From positions 62,001 through 126,000 of the forward strand of contig JANATF010000009.1 in NCBI GenBank assembly GCA_029449245.1: a stretch of 64,000 bases of DNA, in the 5' to 3' direction. The notes under the pieces were generated by a model. That model did not search any database, was not told the DNA's origin, and saw only the letters and a list, made by a program, of their open reading frames with translations. Each line of letters opens with the position of its first letter. Within the stretch, counting starts at the first letter, position 1. The stretch comes from Mortierella alpina. Taxonomy: Eukaryota > Mortierellomycota > Mortierellomycetes > Mortierellales > Mortierellaceae. The translations under genes were made by a program, and so were the position numbers. Below are positions 44,325 through 56,223 of the stretch, one piece after another.

Positions 44325-46180
44325 ATGGCCAACCCATCCACACAGCCGCCGTCCAATGCCGCGACCACCGACATTGTCTTTGCGCGCGAGTTTATGCAGG
44401 GGACCTACACGCTGCTAGAACTGCCCAAAACGCTCGAGGACTACATCAACGAGGCCGAGAGCGACCCAAACAGCGACGGAGCTTCATTGAGGTACGCCAA
44501 TCTGATTCCAGCAGGTGCTGTACCGCACATGCTTCTGGCAAATTGTAACCTCGGCAAGCTCGTCTGTTGTCTGCATTGTTCATAGCTTTCAGGTGCGGGG
44601 ACTGGAGAAGGACACGGCTGTGCTCTGCACAAAGACACAGACGTTTATGCTCCAGCGTGCCCATACCTCCAACATGCTGATCCCCATTGCTCCCGTCACT
44701 GAGCAGACAGGAGCAGATCACGAAGGGGACATGGACATGGACGACTCGTATATATCGCACGACCACGACCACGACATGGACGACTCACCCTACCCGAAGC
44801 AGGCAGCGCTGGACATTCTGGATAGCGTTCTGGATCTGATCCCCATAGCGCCTCGTCTTGAGAGACTTGGCGATCTGTTGGGACAATGCCAGTTTGACGG
44901 TTGGGCACAGGAATCCAACGCCAAGGTAGAGTCTAAAAAAAAAAGACGAGAGTAGCCTGCTGGTTAGACGCGTCAACTAAGTACAACCCCTTCACATTTG
45001 AACCCATCCAGGTTAATCTGTATACTTGGGAGCAGCTGCAGTCTGTCATTCAAGCCAGCGATCAGGAGATTCTTCATTGGCTCAAGGAGCGCCACGCCTG
45101 CATCATTCGAGGTATGGACAGCAACGGAAAATAGATCGCATGCTGATGGACAGACAGCCAAGGGACACGATTGACTAACTGAACTGGCTATGATATGTTG
45201 CTCAAATGACACAGGACATTGGAGACTTTTTAAGCGGCGGTTCATGTATGATATTCTTCAGGAAATTCTCATGACCTTGAATGTCCTAGACATGAGCGCA
45301 GACGCTGTGAACGCTACGACGCTATGCGCTTATATCGAGCAGGAATCGCCCGCGGCAGAGTCAGGAATCGAGCCTTGGATGATCCAGCATTGCCTGACCA
45401 GCTTTTCAGACGATGAACAAACCGCGAGCTCAGGTACGCTACAGATGGCACGGCACGGCGCTCGAAAGAACTCACTGTTTTTACGATAAGAACTCGACTA
45501 ATACGAAATCGTCTCTTTAGTACGCCACCACCTCTCCGCCAAAAAGATTTGCACCTTCATGGGTGTACACCTGCTGTCGACAATAGAGCGGGTAAGTCGA
45601 CTGTCTGCGGATCACAACGCGTGACATTATGGTATGAAGAATAATCCTTAACTCTCGAAGAATCGTTTTTACGTCTTATCTGCCTGTTAGGGGAACCGCT
45701 GGCAACTGGAAGACTTTATGAGCGCGTGGCAAACATCGCTACATGAGCACTTCCTGGTAGACCTCGCCTATCTTGCTGTAAGTGATGATTTTTCATTTTG
45801 GGAGTGGACCACCATCGCCGATTCCTTGGACCCGTTGTGCTAAGTGAAGAAGAGATTCTCTTGACAATTTTACTTAACCGACTTGTTTTATTTTGAACTG
45901 AAAGGGCGAGTGCGTTGTTGAGGCAGATCGAGCACCAGAACGGAACCAGTCTCACAAGTATATTCGGTACTTTTCACGGACAATTCTGCCGAAAGATGCC
46001 GCAGCGCGCTTCACAGCGCTCTTCGAGGTCAAGAGCAAGTGGGAGGGACAGGAGATACGACCTTTCTTGCGTGATCTTGTTCTGGATGAAAAGAAGCTGG
46101 ATGTTCTACTTTTGAAGCATGCCAGAAGTGTAAAGCAACCTGGCGGAGGGGTTATCTACAACAGCAGAGTCATCAAGTAA
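44325..46180 (+). CDS. DCC1: Sister chromatid cohesion protein DCC1
   Basis: Subunit of the Ctf18-RFC clamp loader that acts with CTF8 in cohesion and replication-fork function. Seven exons: 44325-44491, 44586-44925, 45012-45111, 45215-45433, 45521-45591, 45691-45777, 45905-46180, giving 419 residues. Family motifs: TYTLLELPKTLEDYINE, DTAVLCTKTQTFMLQRAHTSN, APRLERLGDLL, the winged-helix-like region YTWEQLQSVIQASDQEILHWL and HWRLFKRRFMYDILQEIL. The C-terminal WQLEDFMSAWQTSLHE, YIRYFSRTILPKDAAARFTALF and KSKWEGQEIRPFLRDLV complete it. A 30-residue Asp/His/Met-rich insert (about 105-130) is unusual. Normal family length is about 390. Confidence 0.93.
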
Positions 46181-46368
46181 AGAATGACTTTCAGCACCCC
46201 CTTGTGAAATCATGGAGTACTTTTTCTCTTTTTTTCGTTCTTTCGTTTGTTCTTCCGATTGCTTATTCGTTTGTTCCTCGTTTCGGTCTTTTATTACACG
46301 GGAAAATATTGTACAGGTAAAGTATAAATTACAAGTTCGTTGATTCTATGGCTTGAAAGGAGCTGACC

Positions 46369-48002
46369 CTAGAGCGTTTCCCTTGCAGGCGCCTCGGTTA
46401 TACAGTCTGAAGCGCCCAAATCTTTGAACGACTCGTCAATGGCGGATGATGCTGTTGCGGATCGTGAGTCCGGTGAAACAGGGCGCTGCAGGCTGCTCTT
46501 CGAGTCGCGACCTCGCATGGTTTGAGAGGATGATCCAAGAGACATACGCGTCTGGCCCGCCTGCCTCTGTTTCCCACACCAGCACGAGCCATCTTCCTCC
46601 GCAGCCAATGGGCTTCCCAAGGTGCAAGGACAAATCTCCCCCCTTCGCTTGCCCTCGATCTGCCGAATCCACCATCCTTTGCCGTCCGCTGGTATATCGC
46701 CTCTCGAGGACATGGATCCTTCCGATCCAGATCCACGTGCGGCCCTGGTATGGTGGTTTTGTTGCAAATCCTCCTCATCCGAATCATCTTCGCTAGTATC
46801 GTGCACTGTGTTCTGTCCGTTCTCTCCAGAAGGCCCACTCTGACGACGGTCTAGCTCTGGACTGTTGCTGGCACTGCGTGACTTCATGCTTCGGAACATG
46901 GCACCCATGCTAGAGGATGGCCGCTGAACCTGAGCTGGCGAGGACGGCATGGCGTTTTGAAAGGGGTGTTGTTGAAGCTGGTAGGTCCCAGACAGTAGTT
47001 CTATGTCGCTCGCAGCCTTTTGGCTTGATCCACTCGGCTCTTTTGTTTGTCCGCCGCTGAAGCGTCCAAAGAATCCAGCCGTTGTTTTTGTAGGTGGTTG
47101 GTAGGCATACACGCGATCAGCGGCCTTGAGAGAGCCACATTCTTCATCAGCAGGGTGTTCTCTCCTCAGGGCTTTCGAGTACAGGGCGACAATCATGATC
47201 CAGGCACAGTGCAGAATGACCCATCCACCAGGACCGACAATGTAAAACGCGCCAACGATAGCATTCGGTTTGTTGCAGGTCTGAGGGCGTCCACGGTGTC
47301 CCTTGACCCCGGTTTCATTGCCGCCGCCGACAGACGTGGGCATGGCTGGGCTGACAGTGGCGGGAGAACCTCCTCCTGTTCCGGGAAAAGCAGTGCCTTC
47401 TTCACAGTAGCTGACGAATTTGGACTTGAGTTTGGACATCATAATACCGAAATAGACGCCCTCGGTAATGATCAGGATGATCAAGATCCAGTAGAGCACG
47501 ATCAAGACCTTGAAGCGGCGGTTGGGAACCAAACGATGGAAAGCCACACCTGCGATCACTCCAAGGAGCGCATAAAGTGAGTATATGACCGAGTAAACGA
47601 CTTTGAGCTGAACAGGAGTGTTGATTCGGAATACGCCCTCAAAGGTGGCGAAATTCATCGCGAGGACGAGAAGCACAGAAGGAACCTATTGTTGGTGCAG
47701 AAACCCCTGATGTTAGAAACAAAAAGAACACCAGCACAAGGCAAGGATTCGACAGAGCCGTGTTTATGAGTGAGCTCTTTGTCGCTTACCGCAAGAAAGA
47801 GGGGGATGACCCAGACGCCTGAAGACAAGGGGAAACAACAGCAGTAGACCGCCCGACGGGAGGGCGTCCCTATAGGCGATGGTGCTGTGGGGTATGTGGA
47901 GTAAGGCTGGTCATAGTTCTGCTCGTGGATGAGATCCAGCGGCTGGGTATGCTGTGGATGCGCTGCAGGCTGTGGGTGATCCGTTAGTCTTGATGGCTCC
48001 AT
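46369..48002 (-). CDS. Four-pass membrane protein of unknown function
   Basis: Not recognised as a characterised protein. Exons 48002-47790 and 47685-46369 give 509 residues. The first 50 residues are Pro/His/Tyr-rich and cytosolic-looking. A cysteine cluster (AVYCCCFPLSSG) then leads into TM1 (about 61-85), TM2 (about 100-123), TM3 (about 130-157) and TM4 (about 203-228). The TM3-TM4 loop carries YCEEG and TCNKPNA, a Cys pair that could form a disulphide. The C-terminal about 280 residues are disordered, Ser-rich and acidic in places. The CCC-F/I-PL-x-G start of TM1 recalls small tetraspan families in early-diverging fungi. A leader intron (CAAG|GTACGC at about 48937 to CTGACAG at about 48060) is possible. 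Confidence 0.75.
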
Positions 48003-48423
48003 GGAAGGTGGAAGCGCGCTTCAGTCGCTGCTGGATCGTTTGCTGCGCTGCTGTCTGTCAGAGGTAAGAAGAACTGCCTGTCAGTACAAATACGCTTTGG
48101 GACAAAAAGGGGCAGAGCACTCAGCAAGGCAGTAAATGTCCACATGCCCGCAGGGCTGCGCTGTCAAGGGAAAAAACGAACTGCCTCGACCGTTGATCCG
48201 AGCCCTGCCCAAAACCGTCATCGCCGTCAGAGCCATAGCCATGCACCCCTGCATTTTGGGGTTGCCAGATCCCTGCCACTGAAACAGGGATGCCGTCCAC
48301 GGCGAGTCTTGTTCTTTTTCATCTCGCGCAGTTCCACAGTGGAACGTATCCACCCGCCTGTACATATGCTCCTGGAGATACCCACTTAACAAAACACTTG
48401 TGCACTGCCCTTCATCGCACCCT

Positions 48424-48468
48424 CAGCCCAGCCAAGCGCAGCCCCAACCCAGCCCAACCCAGCCCATC
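48424..48468. repeat. CCCAGCC(AA) short tandem motif
   Basis: Several imperfect copies of cccagccc/cccaacc, low complexity, intergenic. Confidence 0.7.
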
Positions 48469-49143
48469 TACTGTACACCTATGATGAAAATTTAATGCAA
48501 GCCCAGCGGACCAGAGTCCGAGAGAAGGGGTGAGAGAGTTGTGTGCCTTCGTCTCCACATCAATGCTGGGGGCTTTTTTTGTCACGCTCATGGGCTTTTG
48601 TATCTTTCTTTTTTGGGTGTGCCTGAAAAAATCGGACCCGCCCTGCCAGCAAATCGGCCGACGACAACAAGAAACAGTACAGTTGTATATACATTGCTCG
48701 GCTGCACGGGCTTTAGGCTGTCGACTTTTGGCGTATGTCGCTGAAAGGCGTAAACTCTTTTTTTTTTCTTCTTCCTCTTTTTGGCTTTGCCTTTTGGCTT
48801 TTGCCTTTCTCCTGTTCTCTCCCTGACATGGCTCTGTGGCTCTGTGCGTAATGCAGTTCGTGTTGACGACGAGTGGGATAGATAGGTGGACCGTGGAATA
48901 CGAGATCAGATGATGGGTGATGATCAGCGGCGTACCTTGGGTTGCACGGTGACTGAGGGAGAGTGAGGGAGGGAGGGAGGGCAGGGGAGAGGGTAGCTGG
49001 TAGCTGGTAGGAGAGATGGGAGATGAGAGATGGGTGAGAAGTGAAATTCAAGACGTGGTTGCGGTGCAAAGTGTATGTTGACTCCAATGGGTCGCGATCG
49101 GAGGAGAACTAGTGAGGATCAAAGAACGCGCGAACGAGGAACG

Positions 49144-49187
49144 AAGGAAGGAAGGAAGGAAGGAAGGAAGGAAGGAAGGAAGGAAGG
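49144..49187. repeat. GGAA tetranucleotide microsatellite
   Basis: About eleven consecutive aagg units, followed by more purine-rich sequence to about 49260. Confidence 0.92.
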
Positions 49188-52100
49188 GAGGAACAAAAGA
49201 ATAGATGATGGAGAGAAGGAAAGAAAAAAGCGAGAAGAGCGGAAGAGGGAAAGAAAAAAGAACATAAATCGATGTGACAAAAGGAGCGAGGCAGGTTTTT
49301 CGTTTTGGGCTGTCGCTGACGCTCAAAGTAACCACAGCATCATATGTCTCAACGTTTCGTCAAGACCTTCTCGCTCTAATGGCTGTGTCTGTGTGTGGGT
49401 GTGGAGTGGGTCCTTGCTTGCAGAGCAGGCTGCCACCCCCCGTTTCGCTTCTGCGCCCTCCCCGTTGCTGAACCACCGGTGCTGAATGGAGCATGATTCC
49501 TCGGACATGAAGAGGAGGGGGGCACGAAACCTAATGTGGGATTAGATGTTGACCACTGGAGGGGGAGAAGAACCTTCAAATCACAAAAAGGAGAGCCGAG
49601 CTCGCCTCGTCTACCCCGCGTGTGCCCACCATTGGTGTTCGACAAGCCAAGCAGGCGGCATCTGCTGAGGTGTGGAAGACACAACTGCAACAAGAAATGG
49701 TGGAAGATGCTTGCACGAATTAAGATTTCTCGACCTTGTCCCTGTGCTGACCAAGGAACTGTAATAACCGCAACAAAGATCTCTGGATCGTGGTCTCGGA
49801 CTGACACACCGCTTCGCTGGGAACAATGTCTTGGACGGATGCAGGTGTCCACGTCCATCGTTTCGCCCGTAGTCAGCTTGCGGTGAGATGCTCGCCCTCA
49901 TGCGAGACTGTAGACCACCACTGCACATGCGAGGCATTGTTTGGCAAGATTGGTCATTGGCCATTGGTCCTCTAGGCGACAGGATTATTATTATCTCTGG
50001 GCTGAGCATGGACTTGTGGTCTCGACGTTGCGGCTGGTCCCTCTCCTTCATCAATATCCCCAAAAACCTTATCTCGAGTGCGCGCATGCATGGACTGTCA
50101 ATGCATCGGACTCGCGTTCAGGGTCCAGATCCTTAGTACGAAAGACTGGCTCGGCTAGTCTTCATTTCATGAGGCCTGTTCTTCTTTGTGCCACATAGCC
50201 AAGCGCGAGTGCTTGACCTGTGTGCAGACTAAACAGCCAGGCACGAAAATTCTCGCGCTAGCGTCTACAGCTTCATGCGTTTTAATCTCATGACGGTTTG
50301 AGGAATGGACGACATCTTTGCATGCATTGCACACAAAAGGCAGTGCTCATTCTAGAATGGGAGGGAATCGTGTCCAAGATCTCGCGCATTTCAAGTTCTC
50401 GTCGGTTTTTGCATGAGCTCACCATGTTAATGCAACTGAGGATACCACGGTCGCTCTCTCTCTCTGTTGTTTTATTGTTTTTTTTTTTGAGTGGTGCTCC
50501 CCCGATCTGATCTTCAAAAAAAAAATGGCGCAATGACATGGATCGATAGTGTCGATATCTTCCCGGGGTGGAAAACGAGATGAGTCCAGGAACATATTCT
50601 GTCACTTGCTTATTTGCTGGTGCTTCCTATGGTTCAATGCAATGCTCTGCGTGGAATCACAGAAATATTTCATGGCCCATGATATTTATATCGGCTAACT
50701 AATGATGTATGGATTATGATGGCCTATGTCAATTGCAAGAGGGCACTGGTAGATACTGGGTGTCCGAACTTGGTCATCTCTCCTATAACTACTTGACTCC
50801 GAAACTCGGGCGTCATCTCGCGGTCAGCGCGACTACTAGGTTCGCTAGGACAGCATGCCTACAGTCTCAGAAAGTTGAAAGTGCCATCGGCCTGGGCTCT
50901 CGGCAGTCAGTTCATGAAGTGGAGGACAGGGGAGGGCGTAAGTGGAGACGAGAGCATCGACTTATCTGACACCCTGAGTGGAGGCACACTCCTATTCAGG
51001 GCTCCGGCAGGGTGAGTACCATGTCTTCTCATTGGACTGGACTCTTGAGCGATACTCCCTGCTCTCAACCACCTGGTGACACACTTAAAGCGACAATGAT
51101 GCTGCTCACCAGTAGACAATATATCTGACCCTTTCATTACTGTGAAAGGAGATCATCGACCGGATCAAGCTGCATCCGTTTCCCACAAAGCACGGTTTCA
51201 GTATGAAAGTGCAATGGCTCTTGCAAAGATGATATAGACCTCTTTTTTTCACTCTCATTGGTCATTCACTTTCTCATACAGGAAAACATAGAGCCTCTAT
51301 GTTGTATGTAAGCCCTAGTACTAAGTGCATGTAAAGTGCTTGTTGGGCAGATGCCTGATGAAAGCAAAGTAAGAAATGCAAGAAGGGAAACACGAGAAAA
51401 ACAAGAGCCATAGACTATACACAGGGAAATGAGAGATTCATAATTCGTTGAGGCTGGAAGGTGGAAGCTGCAGGGGCATCGGGCAGTAGCATGCAGCATG
51501 CAGTAGTTGATACGTCCTACCAGGCTGCAAAAAAAAGGGAGAGATGCGTGTGACGAGTTACATCTGCTGGCTTCCAGAGGAGAGGCCATTGGGCCATTCG
51601 TGAGAGTTCCGAAAAGGCTGCAGAGTTCAGATGCGAGGGCATCACGCGCCGGAGGCATGGGGGCACGCACAAAGAAGAAAAAACGCGCCCTGCTGCATGC
51701 ACCGCTCTGGAGATGCAAAAATCCATGCGCCGGATCACGGAATTGCGATCGCTGGGGGTGGTCTTGGAGGAGCCTTTTTGCCAGATGCATGCATGTACTT
51801 GCAGCCGAGATACTTTGAGTGCCGCCTGGCAACCCAACTGGACAAGTACAAGACTCAGAAGTAGGGCATTCAAGACAGTTATTAATATTGTAAAATCATG
51901 TATATACAATCGATACATCAAAACGTCGCAGCAACACCGAGAAAGGTACAAAATGGCGAGAGCACATTACTCACGATCTCACGAGAGTGGTGAGAGCATT
52001 GCTGGGATGTTTGATTGCGCTGATTGGCCTGCCAGCGCGTGCTTGTGTGTGCAAACCTAAAAGGTGAAAATACACCCACGCCGAGAAAACAAGACAAAAA

Positions 52101-52920
52101 AGACCAAACACGCGCGCTGCCTGTCGAGGAATACCAGGGATCCACCTCGTATCCCACAGCTGCACTTTTCTAGCTAACCCTTGGCACTTGCTTCCTTGTT
52201 TCTGGAGGATCTGAGGCCGCCATTCCAGGTCTACAGAAAGGATGGCACGCTGTCTTTTTTTCAGCCCTTTTTTCTTGTTGGCACCAGAAATTGAGACATT
52301 GATCTGCATTGCGACGACCGTTGAGGCGGGCGCAGTATCAAAAGGCAGAGACAGCTCTAGGCAAGACTGCCTGGAGTCGAGCGGTTGGCCGCTGGACCGC
52401 ACACACAATCCGCGAACCAGGGCTAGCAGGCCCAACAGATGAAGGGCCGTACAGCGAACAGGAGGTCTAGGCAGAGATTTGTGTTCAGGCCCGCTGCATC
52501 CAACCTCGCTGCTCCTGGCGCATCCTGGCTGGTTGCATTGTTTGTGCTCTCATCTCACTCGTTGTGCGATATTCGGTGACATTCCCAAGGCGCCCTTTTG
52601 TTTACACCCGGCTTGCACTACAGTAACGGTATAGTACAACAGCAGGTCTGTGGCAAGCTACCCGATACGATGGCGATGGAGTACAACTGAATAGTCGCTG
52701 TTTATTTTTTGGGCCTTCCTTGCAACTGTAGTATTCATTCAGGACATTCATTAACGAACACTCGATGCATTCGATGTGGACCGTTGAGCACGCAACGCCG
52801 GCATGATTGCTCACCCCCCTTGCCTCCCTTGCATCAACTCTAATGCTCAACCTTATCCATGGTGGGAAGCAGGGAAAAAGAACCGGCTCCACCGCTTGCT
52901 GCGCGTTACTTTGCACGCGC

Positions 52921-52928
52921 TATAAAAG
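52921..52928 (+). promoter_or_regulatory. TATA box of the subtilase gene
   Basis: A consensus TATAAAAG lies 180 bases upstream of the subtilase ATG and is followed by a pyrimidine-rich leader. It is one of only two clear TATA boxes noticed before genes in this window, consistent with an inducible secreted protease. Confidence 0.6.
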
Positions 52929-53100
52929 AGGAACCTCACTCCCCTGTTGTTGTCCTTTAGACATCTCCTTTGATCTCCCCCTGACCGCTTCCTCGCCTTC
53001 CTCCTCACCCCGTCCGCACTTCCTCTCCACCCTCTTCCTCATCTCCTCCACCACAGCTACGACGCTCCTGTCATTCCTTATCCGCATACTATAAATCATC

Positions 53101-55987
53101 ATGAAGGTCACATCCGTTCTCAGCCTTATCGCTGCCGCTACTCTCGTGTCTGCCGGCACGTTCCACCCCACCGAGCTCCGCCCTGATGTCGAGATTGTGC
53201 CTGGTGCTTTCATCATCGAGGTAACAAAAGAGATCTCCCTCTTCACAAATATTTGAACCTGAGTGGATACCGCAAACTTAACAATCGCATTTGACCATCT
53301 ATATCATTAGTACAACGATGGTGTTGATCATACCAGAGCCAACAACTTCCTCAACAGCCGTAAGGGTCTTGATTTCAAGGTCCGTGGCCAGTACAACCAG
53401 TTCAATGGTGCGTCGATCCAGGTCAAGTCTGACCACACCGGCGATGATCTGGCCAAGATCCCCGGCGTCAAGCGCGTCTGGCCCGTTGAGCGTTACCAGC
53501 TCCCCAAGCAGAACCTCTCCAAGGAGGACCCCTCCAGCCCCCAGCTGACTTCCTCTCACAAGATGACCGGTGTTGACTATGTCCAAAAGACTTTCAAGTA
53601 CACTGGTAAGGGTATCAAGGTTGGTATCATCGACTCTGGTGTCGACTACACCCACCCTGCCCTCGGAGGATGCTTCGGCAAGGGCTGCCGTGTCCGCTAC
53701 GGTTGGGACTTTGTCGGAGACAACTTTGACAAGACTGGCGTCGCTGTCCAGGACTCTGATCCCAGAGATACTTGCAACGGCCACGGAACCCACGTTGCTG
53801 GAATCATCGGAGCTGATGCTAGAAAGGTCGGCGCTCCTCAGCCTTTCGTCGGTGTTGCCCCCGAGGTCACCTTTGGCGCCTACAGGATCTTCTCCTGCGC
53901 TGGTAGCGGTAGCTCTGATATCATCATGCAGAGTATGGAGCTCGCCTTCAACCAGGGCATGAACATCATCAACATGAGTTTGGGATCGGGCTCTGCCTAC
54001 AGATCTACTCCCATTGCCGTCCTTGCTGATCGCTTGACTGCCCGCGGTCTGACGGTTGTTGCCTCTGCTGGTAACGATGGTGCTGATGGTGTCTGGAGCG
54101 TGTCCAACGCTGGCTTGGGTGCCACCTCCACCTCGGTTGCCTCGTTCGACAATATTGCTGGCTCGTACAACTACTTTGGCTATGGCGGTGCCGAGCATCC
54201 CTATGCTCCCTCTCAGAACTGGGGCAAGGCCTTCAACCTCCCTGCCAACGCGACCCTGGTCCCCGTTCTGGAGAAGGATGGATCGCTTTCGGATGGATGC
54301 CTCGCAGACTCTTATGCTGGCCAGAATGTCGCTGGCAAGGTTGTTCTTGTCCTCGGTGACACCACCCGCTGCTTGTCTGGCGGCCGTGGTGCTGCTGCCA
54401 AGACTGCTGGTGCTGCTGCCATCTTGGTCCAGAGTGTTCCTCTCGGCCTCAACAACCTCGGCGGCAACCCTGACTTCCCCATGGCTGCCATTGAGTCTGC
54501 TGCTGGTGTCGAGCTCCTTGCCGCATACAAGAAGAACCCTGCCACTGCCTTCACCTGGGCTGCCGCAAAGAAGAACTTCCGTATTGAGGGAGGTGGTGCC
54601 CCCTCGGCCTTCTCCTCCTGGGGCTTCGATGGTGATCTCCACATCAAGCCCGATATTGCCGGACCTGGAGGCAACATCCTCTCGACCTACCCCGTCAACA
54701 TGGGCGCATACGCTGTCGGTAAGTCTCTGCTTTATTCTTTTTACATCTATGGCCATACATCAGGATGCGCTGATCGCCTTTTTCTAACGCCTTTTGTTGT
54801 TTGTATTCTTGCAGAGTCTGGTACCTCCATGTCCTCGCCCTATGTCGCTGGTGCCCATGCCCTTCTCTTCAATGCCCACAAGAAGGTCCTTCGCGGACAG
54901 GATGCTCGTCAGATCCTCATGAACACCGCCGTTCCCGGCCGCTTTGCCAGCCACAAGGAGCTCGCCCCCGTTGCCAAGCAGGGCGCTGGTCTCATCAACG
55001 TCAAGAATGCCATCAACGTCCAGACCCTGTTCTCGCCCGACAAGATTGAGCTTTTGGACTCTGTCCACTTTGCTGGCAAGAGCGTCGAGGTCCGCATCAA
55101 GAACGTCGGCAAGCGCTCGACCGTCTACACCCTGAGCCACGAGGCTGCCGAGTCGGCCGTGTCCTACCGCAACGGCAACTCGTTCCCTCTCACTGAGCCC
55201 ATCATCGCGAACGACAAGGCCACGGTCAAGTTCTCGCAGAACAAGGTCACCGTCCGCGCTGGCCAGACCATCAAGGTCAAGGTTCAGTTCAAGGAGCCCT
55301 CGACCGGCAAGGCTGAGGAGTTCCCCTTCTACTCTGGTTACATCGTCGCCACCCCTCAGGGCAAGAACGCCGTCCCCGTCCGCATCCCCTACGCAGGTCT
55401 GAAGGGCAGTGTCGCCAAGGTCCCCATCTCGGACACCGACTTTGGCGTCCCTCTGCTCATGGTCAACAACAAGAAGACCGGCAAGCTCGCTGCCATCCCC
55501 AAGGGCTACAAGATCGACTGGACCACCGAGACTCCCGTCATCTTCTCCCGCCTCGGAAGCCACACCCCTGAATACTGTACGTTTTTTTTTTGCTGATCGC
55601 ATTGTTGCTGTTGAACGAAGGAAAAAAAAAAGCAAACGTCCTTGGATGCTCACTCCTCCCTGATCCACAATCACCTCTATGACCTTTCTAGCCATCCGTC
55701 TTTTCGAGGCTGCCTCGGGCAAGCAGGTTGGATTCGTTGGTACCCAGTACGGTATCATTGCCAGCGAGTTTGGTCGCACCAAGAACATCGACTCCAAGAC
55801 TGGCAAGCCCGCCTACCGCACCTTCAGCTGGATCGGTGGCCAGGTCTACGCTGACAAGAACTCGACCGCGGCTACCACTGTCCCCGCTGGCGAGTACAAG
55901 GTCGTCGTTGCCTCGCAGCACAAGCTCAGCAAGGGCCAGTACCCTGCTGACTTTGAGGTCTTTGAGGTCGCTCAGGTTAAGCTGTAA
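53101..55987 (+). CDS. Secreted subtilisin-like serine protease (S8, Vpr/minor extracellular type)
   Basis: Extracellular endopeptidase. Exons 53101-53220, 53311-54718, 54815-55576 and 55692-55987 give 861 residues. Signal peptide about 1-18 (MKVTSVLSLIAAATLVSA). An I9-like propeptide (about 30-105) ends before the catalytic domain. Triad: Asp148 (GIIDSGVDYTHP), His198 (NGHGTHVAG) and Ser514 (SGTSMSSPYVAG, whose Glu510 codon spans intron 2). The long gap between His and Ser holds a PA-like insert (about 300-430) with GKVVLVLGDTTRC. The C-terminal half has Fn3-like beta domains (SVEVRIKNVGKRSTVYTLSH). Very regular, C-ending codon choice and a TATA box suggest high expression. No membrane anchor. 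Confidence 0.95.
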
Positions 55988-56039
55988 AGCCCTCTTTACA
56001 CGATCAAAGGAAACCCTCCATTTATGTCTCTACTCTCTA

Positions 56040-56071
<32 letters not shown>

Positions 56072-56223
56072 TCTCTCTCTTCTCATACCCCTCCCTTCTT
56101 CCCTATATAATACCCATCGTCTCCGCTACCTTTTAACGTTTCATCCCCCTTACGCCTTTCTTCAAGGTCTGTTCATCGATATACTACATAGTCTATATAT
56201 AAAGTATGTGTCTACATCCACAT

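Larger units (their letters stand above)
48003..53100. other. Gene-poor 5 kb region
   Basis: No ORF here has protein-like composition, splice-linked partners or a motif I know. The left part holds CCCAGCC-type direct repeats (48424-48468), GAGGGAGG tracts near 48955-48990 and a GGAA tetranucleotide tract (49144-49187); these purine tracts could mark an upstream promoter or leader of the membrane-protein gene. From about 49300 to 52800 the sequence is unique and without CT microsatellites. I found no tRNA, 5S or transposon termini. The right end carries the subtilase promoter. Confidence 0.55.

Noticed and set aside
53299-54756. 485-residue minus-strand ORF under the subtilase
   Set aside because: Mirror of the strongly codon-biased subtilase exon; Gly/Val/Asp/Ser-rich shadow with no family features.
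54784-55806. 340-residue minus-strand ORF under the subtilase 3' half
   Set aside because: Also a codon-bias shadow of the plus-strand exon.
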